Part shown: in pieces, positions 1-6,335 of the stretch
Position numbering within the stretch: the first letter of the stretch is position 1
Layout: the number at the start of each line of letters is the position of its first letter
Assembly: GCA_002725475.1 (NCBI GenBank)
Contig: PBPH01000048.1
Coordinates: 1-19,028 of the forward strand
Direction: 5' to 3'
DNA: 19,028 nucleotides
Origin: Methanobacteriota archaeon
GTDB taxonomy: Archaea > Thermoplasmatota > Poseidoniia > Poseidoniales > Thalassarchaeaceae
Made by a program: the position numbers and the translations under genes
The notes under the pieces: model-generated
What the model was told of the DNA's origin: nothing
Database searches by the model: none
What the model saw: the letters and a program-made list of their open reading frames with translations, nothing else

Positions 1-27
1 CGACTGCCAATAGTTTTCCATTGAAAA

Positions 28-2586
28 TTATTCTTTGTTCTTTGCTTCCCACCACTGATGTCCGTAGTATACCCACTGCTCCATTGTCCAACCCATAGGT
101 AATCCGCCTTCTGGTAATTCAGGCGCACCTGGTGGTAATTCAGTAGTCGTTGATGCGGGTGGTGCCGGTTGTTCCTCTACAGCAACGGGTTCTGGTTCCG
201 GCTCTGGTGCGATTGAGGATGACCCCTCAGTCAACCTTTGAATTAATTCTGCTTTCTTACCTGATACCGGAAGACCTGCTGCTTTGAGTTGCTCTTTGAG
301 CTGAGCAACGGTCATAGATTCAAAATCAGGAGCTTCTGAGTCTGTAACTACAGATTCATCACCTTTTTCATCAGAGAAAGAACTAGCATCAGGAACGGCA
401 CCGGGCTTAGATGTACCATCATCATCCATTTCCCAAAGCTGTTCTTCAGTTACACCATCCCCGAGTTTTTCACCTTCCCATCCTTTTTCTTCAGTTATTC
501 CGCCTCGGGATTCGAATTCTTCGCCCTCTTCCCATGCTTGTAATTCCTTTGTAGCGTCCTGATGAGTATATTGTGCATCAGTGGCCTTCTTGGACATTGA
601 AGTTCTAATTAGTCCAATTAATCCCCACATAGCAACTATTCCAGCAATTAATGCAAGGCCAATTCCTCCGCCATAAATTAGAAATTCTTTTATCAATTTA
701 TTTCTCTTTTCACTAGAAGATAACTCGCTGCTGTCATCGGTACCATCATCTGGAGCATATACAACTTCGCAATTATTGAAATCATCAGAATATTTGTTAC
801 AATATTGTTCCAAAGTCCATACTGAAGGATCTAGATCATCCCAATCAGCATTATCTCCAACTCCATCCCTATCACTATCAACCCATTCAGATTTATTTGA
901 TGACCAATCTTGAGGAGGGTTTTCTGTTCTTTCACCACTGTCCTCATATCCATCACCATCTGAATCAATACAACCAAATCTCTGAATTGTGATATATTTA
1001 TTCTCAACAAAATCAAAAACAATTCCTCTGGTACTATTACCCCATACTGCAGGACACCAATCTGGATTATTTCCATTCAGATTGTCGCCATAGTTATCCT
1101 CATCTGTATCGCACCATTGTGTGTCATCTTGAGGATATTTATCTGGGCCATTTGGATTAGTTAGTGAGCAGGTGATTTCACCTTGCCTAGGGTTACTATA
1201 TCCATCACTATCTGAATCTGGACAACCGTTCCTATCCTTGTATGAATTACCTGGGGAATCAATGCAATCGTCAGGATTTGTGCCATTTGGATTATCCCCT
1301 AATCCGTCACCATCACTATCAGACCATTGCGTCGGATCGCTCGGGAATGTATCGCCATTGGAGCCAAGTGTGTTATCACCATATCCATCGCCATCACTGT
1401 CGATATACTGGTCCTCATTATTCGGGAAGGCGTCCCCATTGGTCCCATCCGGATTGTCCCCTTTACCATCGCCATCCGAATCTACCCATTGGCTAGGATC
1501 GTCGGGGAATCGATCAGGATTGTTGCCATTGGAATTATCACCATACCCATCACTGTCTCGATCTGTCTGTTGGGTTGGATCATCAGGAAACGCATCTACT
1601 ACATCGACAACACCATCTCCATCGTTATCTGAATCAAACATCAAAATATCTGATTTGTCTGAGAATGATGCTAGAACAAAGAATGAACTGCCTAGTCCTA
1701 ACTTAATTCCAACTACATCTCCAAGTGAAGAGAATGACTCAACTTCTGACATAGAAGAACTATTGACTATTGTCAAGTATCCATTGTGCGAACCAACTAA
1801 CAACTCGCCAGTATCTGATTGTATTACTGAACGAATGATCCCGCCAGTTGAAAGCGTAATTTCACCAGTTTTTTGCCAATTAGTAGTAGAATATTTTAGT
1901 AATTGGCCACCAACTGATGTGGCTAATAGGCTAGCTCCGTCATCGATAAGATAGAGGCCAGCAACCTCTCCTTGAATATCCATCAAATCAATTTGTTTGG
2001 TCCCGTTACTTCCGTAAGATACACGAACTATTGAATCCCTGCCACCGGTGATTACAGAACCATCTGAAAGACAAAAAATATTTGTAATTTTAATTCCATG
2101 TGCTTGAGTAGTAATTTGTGAATCTGATGTGTCTTCAAATTTCATTGCGAAACCATATGCTCTATCACCCACCCATAATTCGCCTTGACTACCCCAACCT
2201 ACAGCATCAACTCCACTTGATACTGGAATTGAGTATAACATTGAATGAAGTTCAGTCGAAATAACACTAACCCCGTTATCAGTACTAAGTGCTAAACGAC
2301 GTTGGACATTATCGATTGCTCCACTATTAATCGCAACACCAAGAGAAAAGTTCCATACTTTGGTTAATGCCCCATGCTCTTCAAAATCATAAGCTGTGAT
2401 TTCTCCAGTATTGTTTACGATAATTGTTAGCCCATCGTAAGTTTCCCACCAACCCAATGTGCTACTATCAAATTCTGTAATTGAACCCGCATTCCCAAGA
2501 CTAGAAGCTGAGGCAGAAGTTGGTACCATTAATGGTAATAATATCCCAAGAATCAAAATTGTAGACAGCCCAAACTGGCGACGCAT
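28..2586 (-). CDS. Membrane-anchored surface protein: propeller-like head, TSP3 calcium repeats, cytoplasmic SAP domain
   Basis: An 852-residue protein starting at ATG 2586. An N-terminal signal peptide (Arg-Arg, then a hydrophobic stretch, ending near ASA at 24-27) precedes a region at about 30-315 with repeated short strands such as SVITGGRDSIVRVSYGSNG, resembling WD40/PQQ-type propeller blades. Residues about 317-590 hold around nine TSP3 repeats (DSDGDGxGDN...FPxDPxQW), a family that binds Ca2+ in extracellular stalks. One membrane helix lies at about 636-660. The inside segment is acidic, with a SAP motif at about 758-787 (MTVAQLKEQLKAAGLPVSGK), a Pro/Glu linker, and a Trp-rich end (GLPMGWTMEQWVYYGHQWW). 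SAP motifs usually bind nucleic acid. The topology is inferred from the signal peptide and the single helix. The gene has its own TATA-like element. Ligand and function are unknown; adhesion or sensing is a guess. Confidence 0.85.
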   Translation of the reverse strand: MRRQFGLSTILILGILLPLMVPTSASASSLGNAGSITEFDSSTLGWWETYDGLTIIVNNTGEITAYDFEEHGALTKVWNFSLGVAINSGAIDNVQRRLALSTDNGVSVISTELHSMLYSIPVSSGVDAVGWGSQGELWVGDRAYGFAMKFEDTSDSQITTQAHGIKITNIFCLSDGSVITGGRDSIVRVSYGSNGTKQIDLMDIQGEVAGLYLIDDGASLLATSVGGQLLKYSTTNWQKTGEITLSTGGIIRSVIQSDTGELLVGSHNGYLTIVNSSSMSEVESFSSLGDVVGIKLGLGSSFFVLASFSDKSDILMFDSDNDGDGVVDVVDAFPDDPTQQTDRDSDGYGDNSNGNNPDRFPDDPSQWVDSDGDGKGDNPDGTNGDAFPNNEDQYIDSDGDGYGDNTLGSNGDTFPSDPTQWSDSDGDGLGDNPNGTNPDDCIDSPGNSYKDRNGCPDSDSDGYSNPRQGEITCSLTNPNGPDKYPQDDTQWCDTDEDNYGDNLNGNNPDWCPAVWGNSTRGIVFDFVENKYITIQRFGCIDSDGDGYEDSGERTENPPQDWSSNKSEWVDSDRDGVGDNADWDDLDPSVWTLEQYCNKYSDDFNNCEVVYAPDDGTDDSSELSSSEKRNKLIKEFLIYGGGIGLALIAGIVAMWGLIGLIRTSMSKKATDAQYTHQDATKELQAWEEGEEFESRGGITEEKGWEGEKLGDGVTEEQLWEMDDDGTSKPGAVPDASSFSDEKGDESVVTDSEAPDFESMTVAQLKEQLKAAGLPVSGKKAELIQRLTEGSSSIAPEPEPEPVAVEEQPAPPASTTTELPPGAPELPEGGLPMGWTMEQWVYYGHQWWEAKNKE
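823..1640 (-). repeat. Tandem TSP3-type repeats within the surface-protein gene
   Basis: About nine imperfect repeats, typically 27 codons (81 bp), each opening with an Asp-rich DxDxDGxGD calcium loop and closing with FPxDPxQW. Copies 2 to 4 are regular. The later copies (about 860-1280) carry insertions and paired cysteines (DDCIDSPGN, NGCP, ITCS, QWC, DWCP, FGCI), so disulfides may brace the membrane-proximal part. The periodicity also produces long shadow reading frames on the opposite strand. Copy number was counted by eye. Confidence 0.85.
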
Positions 2587-2630
2587 GGAACCTTGAAACG
2601 TGTTTTACCTTTCAATGCGGCGATTACCCG

Positions 2631-2640
2631 ATTATAGTGA
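2631..2640 (-). promoter_or_regulatory. TATA-like element of the TSP3/SAP surface-protein gene
   Basis: On the minus strand the 82-base gap after the coiled-coil gene contains TCACTATAAT, about 45 bases before ATG 2586. An archaeal TATA box here would start transcription near 2607, leaving a leader of about 20 bases. A five-T run lies just upstream and could also end transcripts of the preceding gene. No BRE was confidently identified. Confidence 0.45.
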
Positions 2641-2668
2641 AAAATGGTAATTAGAGACAATTATTTAC

Positions 2669-5200
2669 TCATTCTTCCTCTTGTTCTTCTGAATCAACAG
2701 GAGTAAGAGTTGGAGTTACTGGAGTCAATTTTGCAACTTTAGACGGGGTTAGAACCTTACCACTTGTCTCAACTGGTCGTAGTGTAGCAGTTTCTCCCAC
2801 CTTCGGCTGTAATACTGGCCTACTAACAGGTTTTAGAACGTCTATTTTTTCTGGGCGATCTAGATCTAGAACTGAGGGTTCTTTGTCTCTAATTAAACGA
2901 CCCCCCCCCGGTGGCCCACGCTTTGGTGCTTCTTCTCGTGGGGGTGTCCTAACAAGAGCACCTCCGCCCGGAGGCCCTCGAGAAACCCTTTCGAGCATTG
3001 ATGAAGTATCTTCTTCGACCTGTTCAGAATCTTCTTCATCATCCCAATCGTCCTTTTCGACTATCTCAGGTGAAGATGATAGCGATTCATCGCCCGCAAG
3101 TTTCTGACCTATTATTTCATCTTGCGTAGTGATCTCTTCCTGTGCAATGTCACTTAGAGAGCGCTCAGGTTTTTCCGGTGCCGCATCTATCTTGACCGGA
3201 GGCCTTACTGGAGATAATCTATCTATTGAACTAGAACCAATTGTGGGTCTAGGAATTGATGTCGTCGGTTGGGATGCACTTTCTAGCTTCTGACCTATTG
3301 GAGCACGTGCAGGCGCCAATCGCCCACCTTCTGACTTGACGGGTGCTGGTGTTTGAGCACCGGCACCTAGGCGAGCGGCGCTTGGTTGCCCTAAGCGAGC
3401 GCCGCCACTCAAGCCACCCAAATTTCCTGTTGCGGTCTCAGGCATCTGACCCTGGGCGCCCTGTAAAGCACCTATCCAACGTTCCCTGCGAGCTAGGACA
3501 CCATCTTGAGATTCAAGATTTTCAACCTCATCTTCCATCTGTTTTAGGCGGACTTCTTCTTCCAAATCTTCCTCAGATACTAGATTTCTTTCAAGTTGGC
3601 CTCGAATTTTCTCTTCGGCTACTTGCTTGAATTCTTCTGAACGTTGTTCTAATGTTGCAAGACGCTCACGAATCTCTGTTCTCTTTACTGAAAGTTGGGC
3701 TTCAATTTCTGCCCTAATCTCTGCTTCTCTTCTTCGGACCTCAATGAGTGCCTTATTGCGCATGATTTCTTCTCTCTTTGCTAATTGTCTCTCTAACTGA
3801 TCTGTAACCTCTTGCTCTTTGCGGCTACGGAATTCTCTCAAACGTGCTTCCATTTCAACTTCAAGTTCCATAGAAGTTTCCTGCTTCAACAAGTCAAGTG
3901 ATGTTTCTTGGGATATTTTCTCATTTCTTACACGTGCATCAATTTCAGCCATAATTTGGCGCTGGACGGCGGTTTCTTTTGCTCGGAACTCCTGCTCTAG
4001 TTGATCAATCCACTCTTGTTTGCGAGATTCGAATGAAGATGAAAGTTGTTCTCGTAATTCAATTTCTCTATCGTGCCTGAATCTTGACAATCTGCTTGAA
4101 ATTTCTGACTCTCTTGTCCTGCGATATGTCTCGAAATCATTTGACATTTGAGCTTCGAGATTATCTTCAATTTCAAGACTCAGAGCATGTTCAATTTCAT
4201 CAATTGATTGGCTGAATGTCAAATCATATCTTTCTCGCAATCTTTGTTTGCGTTCTGCTATGCGTTCGCCGTATTGTTTCTTTAGTTCTGTCAATATCGA
4301 CGACCTAACTTCGTCCCTCTTTCGAGCAACCGCTAATTCAAGATCTTGCTGCATTCTCTCTTCAAGTTTTTCAGTTTCTGATGTTAGCCTCTGTTCAAGC
4401 TCATCCTGAAGATCCTTTGCTATTTCTTCTTCGAGACGGTGTGCCCTATGTTCGTATTCACTCCTCAAGCGCGCTTCACGTGCGCGCAGGCGGCCGCGTA
4501 ATTGCTGCTCAAGGCGGCGACGAATACCATCACGGAGTTGAATTTCTCTCTCAGCAAGACGTGCTTGTTGCTCTGACTCAATGGTTTCAGATTGAATTTC
4601 CTCTTCAGTTTTTAGTTGAGTTTCCATCTCAACCTTCAACTCTGATTCAAGATTACTTAATTGGTCTTGAAGTGCTTGATTAGCTTCAATTTCCATCTTC
4701 TCTTGAAGGAAGGCACGACGGCGTTCGAACTCTTGATCCATCTCTTCGGAAAGTTGTGATTGAATTTGTTCCCTACTTGCTGAAAGACGTCTCTCCCTCT
4801 CTACTTCTAACTGTTCTTTGAGAGATATCTCTTCTCTCTCGAGTCGCATATCTAATTCTTCTCGAAGTATCTCTTCTTCCCTACCTAGAGTTTCTTTCTC
4901 TAATCGGGATAGTTCCGATTCCATCTCTTCTCTCATCTCTGATTCTAAATTTGAGAGAATTGATTCATGTTCTAATTGCAAGGCCCTACCCATTGCACCT
5001 TTTGCTGTGCTAATTCTTTCAGCCTGCTCTTTCATCCTGAGCCTACGTTCTCTAGTGAGGTTCCTATGAAGAGATTCTTCATCATTTAGATTCGCTGATA
5101 TCTGACCCGCTCTCTCTGCAGATGGTGAACCAGACCCGGTAATTTGGTGGCGTAATTCTGCAAGTGATTTATTGTCGCCAGCAACAACACTCTTCTTCAA
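2669..5200 (-). CDS. Giant Glu/Arg-rich coiled-coil protein with Pro/Gly-rich tail
   Basis: An 843-residue protein of no family I recognise. There is no signal peptide or membrane helix, so it should be cytoplasmic. Residues about 45-575 are an almost uninterrupted run of Glu, Arg, Gln, Leu and Lys with heptad-like spacing and scarcely any Pro or Gly, as in long coiled coils or single alpha helices. A continuous coil of this length would span roughly 75-80 nm. Residues about 580-843 are low-complexity, rich in Pro, Gly, Ser and Asp/Glu, with GGARL/GGRL motifs and a duplicated RGPPGGG(A/R)L(V/I)R element. The start is uncertain: TTG 5200 lacks a good Shine-Dalgarno, while the frame stays open to 5257 and CTG 5230 follows a GGGGATGG stretch. 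SMC/Rad50-type proteins are unlikely because no Walker motifs are visible. Confidence 0.75.
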   Translation of the reverse strand: MKKSVVAGDNKSLAELRHQITGSGSPSAERAGQISANLNDEESLHRNLTRERRLRMKEQAERISTAKGAMGRALQLEHESILSNLESEMREEMESELSRLEKETLGREEEILREELDMRLEREEISLKEQLEVERERRLSASREQIQSQLSEEMDQEFERRRAFLQEKMEIEANQALQDQLSNLESELKVEMETQLKTEEEIQSETIESEQQARLAEREIQLRDGIRRRLEQQLRGRLRAREARLRSEYEHRAHRLEEEIAKDLQDELEQRLTSETEKLEERMQQDLELAVARKRDEVRSSILTELKKQYGERIAERKQRLRERYDLTFSQSIDEIEHALSLEIEDNLEAQMSNDFETYRRTRESEISSRLSRFRHDREIELREQLSSSFESRKQEWIDQLEQEFRAKETAVQRQIMAEIDARVRNEKISQETSLDLLKQETSMELEVEMEARLREFRSRKEQEVTDQLERQLAKREEIMRNKALIEVRRREAEIRAEIEAQLSVKRTEIRERLATLEQRSEEFKQVAEEKIRGQLERNLVSEEDLEEEVRLKQMEDEVENLESQDGVLARRERWIGALQGAQGQMPETATGNLGGLSGGARLGQPSAARLGAGAQTPAPVKSEGGRLAPARAPIGQKLESASQPTTSIPRPTIGSSSIDRLSPVRPPVKIDAAPEKPERSLSDIAQEEITTQDEIIGQKLAGDESLSSSPEIVEKDDWDDEEDSEQVEEDTSSMLERVSRGPPGGGALVRTPPREEAPKRGPPGGGRLIRDKEPSVLDLDRPEKIDVLKPVSRPVLQPKVGETATLRPVETSGKVLTPSKVAKLTPVTPTLTPVDSEEQEEE
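2890..2985 (-). repeat. Duplicated RGPPGGGxLxR motif with a nine-G tract
   Basis: Two copies of the peptide RGPPGGG(A/R)L(V/I)R, about 18 residues apart, lie in the disordered tail of the coiled-coil protein. Their codons differ, which suggests selection on the peptide rather than a recent DNA duplication. The downstream copy contains nine consecutive C on the + strand (2901-2909), read as a nine-G tract. That tract is a potential slippage site or sequencing-error site, though the frame is intact here. Confidence 0.7.
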
Positions 5201-5329
5201 TTCTGCTAATTTCGATTCTGTCTCAGTCAGGGTCCCATCCCCTTGGAGCCAATGCTCCTATTGCGTTCGTGCAACTCTCTTCCTATTTGAGTGAGCAGGG
5301 TGGCATTATCCGTCAAACGTCCATTATTA

Positions 5330-5342
5330 CACCCTAAGGGTG
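5330..5342. promoter_or_regulatory. Short inverted repeat upstream of the coiled-coil gene
   Basis: CACCCT-A-AGGGTG is a perfect six-base inverted repeat with one central base, in the 174-base gap between the zinc-ribbon and coiled-coil genes. On the minus strand an AT-rich GTAATAATGG follows directly and could be a TATA-like element about 90 bases before CTG 5230. It could equally be an operator or mean nothing. The rest of the gap shows only the T-tracts described separately. Confidence 0.25.
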
Positions 5343-5362
5343 ATTTACCAGAACGAGTGAAT

Positions 5363-5381
5363 GAAAATTCAAAATCAAAAA
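5363..5381 (-). terminator. Oligo-T tracts at the end of the zinc-ribbon gene
   Basis: On the minus strand the last codons and the bases past TGA 5375 read TTTTTGATTTTGAATTTTC, three T-tracts in about 18 bases with no strong hairpin. Archaeal RNA polymerase typically terminates at such oligo-T runs, so this plausibly ends the regulator/zinc-ribbon transcript. Confidence 0.45.
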
Positions 5382-5794
5382 GTGACCTTGAATGACTCTT
5401 CACAAGCGGGGCATGAAATCTCTCTTGAGCCTGGTCTAGGTTTTAGCCTAAGCCGGCGCTCGCAAGCGGGGCATGAAATCTCAACTTTGACAACTTTCGA
5501 GTTTATTGTAAATTGATTTGTACAAGATGAACATTCCACTGTTGCAGGCCTATCACCCACGCCACAAACCAATACTTTGGAACAAGATGGGCAAGCAACT
5601 CTCTCTTCACTCCACTCCTTTCTAGTCGCTTCATGCTCGATGCGTGACACTGCGCCACATAATGCACAAGTCTTCTCACCTAAGCCGAGGGGTAGCAATC
5701 CATCGCAATTTGGACAATTAATTAGGGGTGGAGCTATTGCTGATTCCACTTCCAATGATTCTGGCACGCTTGAGTCCTCACCATCATCACTCAA
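5375..5794 (-). CDS. Triple zinc-ribbon protein
   Basis: A 139-residue protein with three zinc-ribbon modules after an acidic N-terminus. The cysteine pairs are C27/C30 with C43/C46, C68/C71 with C88/C91, and C108/C111 with C128/C131. Modules 2 and 3 share identical spacing (C-x2-C-x16-C-x2-C) and a Phe-x-hydrophobic end, so they look like internal duplicates. The start is TTG 5794, preceded five bases upstream by the Shine-Dalgarno-like GAGGTG. The stop codon of the winged-helix gene lies inside that element, nine bases before this start, so the two genes are probably translationally coupled. No catalytic residues are visible. A role in nucleic-acid or protein binding, possibly with the upstream regulator, is inference. 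Confidence 0.75.
   Translation of the reverse strand: MSDDGEDSSVPESLEVESAIAPPLINCPNCDGLLPLGLGEKTCALCGAVSRIEHEATRKEWSEERVACPSCSKVLVCGVGDRPATVECSSCTNQFTINSKVVKVEISCPACERRLRLKPRPGSREISCPACEESFKVTF
5403..5482 (-). repeat. 20-bp direct repeat in the zinc-ribbon gene
   Basis: The 20 bases caagcggggcatgaaatctc occur at 5403-5422 and again at 5463-5482, exactly 60 bases apart. Each copy encodes EISCPAC, one cysteine knuckle of the third zinc ribbon. Identity at DNA level suggests a recent internal copy or gene conversion. Confidence 0.85.
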
Positions 5795-5803
5795 TGTAAC
5801 ACC

Positions 5804-6277
5804 TCATTTCCTTGATTTGCCAATTACTAAAATGCCACTCGGGGTGAATGTAAATGGTAAATCCAGTTCAACACCCCATTCATCTGCAGCAGATTCTAGC
5901 ATCTTTTTTGCTGCGATTGCATCTCTGGCTGAACCTGGAATTTCTATCCAATGGACATTTGCTCCTTTCCTGATTAGTGAAGCAACCTCATCAGGGAAAT
6001 CTGTTAAATCTGGCTGAGATGTGTTGTTACTATCTTCAAGATTAATCGGGCCAGTAAGTCTCCACCAACGCGCTCTACCTTGATCCCTGTGGTTTTCAAC
6101 AATACCTGCCTTTGTCAATTGCTGTAAATGGTGATATAGGTGATATCGAGTAACTTTCAGTGCCTCTTGAATTTGAACTGTTGATTTCTCATCCACATCT
6201 TGTAATGTTTCAACTATGCCTCTTCTCGTCTCGTGCGCTAGGGCTACTTGACGCGGGTCTCCACGAATTTTTGCCAT
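5804..6277 (-). CDS. Winged helix-turn-helix (ArsR-like) transcriptional regulator
   Basis: A 157-residue protein from ATG 6277. That start is chosen because GGAGGA at 6284-6289 sits six bases upstream; the longer GTG 6298 form would place this Shine-Dalgarno inside the gene. Residues about 8-72 form a typical archaeal ArsR-like winged helix: a LAHETRRGIVETL helix, a recognition segment VTRYHLYHHLQQLTKAGIV, then a basic wing (RDQGRARWWRLTG). The rest (about 85-157) is a small alpha/beta region I do not recognise. There is no cysteine, so a classic Cys metal site is absent; the HLYHH cluster is in the DNA-reading helix. It lies 58 bases downstream of the metal ATPase gene and is coupled to the zinc-ribbon gene. 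Regulation of the ATPase is plausible but unproven. Confidence 0.8.
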   Translation of the reverse strand: MAKIRGDPRQVALAHETRRGIVETLQDVDEKSTVQIQEALKVTRYHLYHHLQQLTKAGIVENHRDQGRARWWRLTGPINLEDSNNTSQPDLTDFPDEVASLIRKGANVHWIEIPGSARDAIAAKKMLESAADEWGVELDLPFTFTPSGILVIGKSRK

Positions 6278-6315
6278 TGTCATTCCTCCGGTTGTCACAT
6301 TTCAATCTGTACTAT

Positions 6316-6327
6316 GCTATAACAAGT
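6316..6327 (-). promoter_or_regulatory. Possible TATA element of the regulator/zinc-ribbon pair
   Basis: Between the ATPase stop and the regulator start the minus strand reads TGTTATAGCATAG, about 40-50 bases before ATG 6277. It is TATA-like but weak, and read-through from the ATPase gene is an alternative. Confidence 0.3.
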
Positions 6328-6335
6328 TGCTTCAA

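Noticed and set aside
823..1640. Possible CRISPR-like repeat array
   Set aside because: The repeats are imperfect, about 81 bp, in frame, without unique spacers, and encode a known protein repeat family.
1172..1954. Long open frames on the + strand (up to 260 codons, Ser/Pro-rich)
   Set aside because: They are antisense to the TSP3 repeats. The Asp-codon periodicity keeps the opposite strand open, and the composition is low-complexity with no recognisable domain.
2669..5200. SMC, Rad50 or MukB-like ATPase
   Set aside because: No Walker A, Walker B or signature motif and no globular head domains at the ends.
5236..5238. ATG as the start of the coiled-coil gene
   Set aside because: It reads only three codons before TGA and is out of frame with the gene. 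Kept only as a possible sequence-error clue in the findings.
6298..6298. GTG as the start of the winged-helix gene
   Set aside because: It would put the GGAGGA Shine-Dalgarno inside the gene. ATG 6277, six bases after it, fits better.
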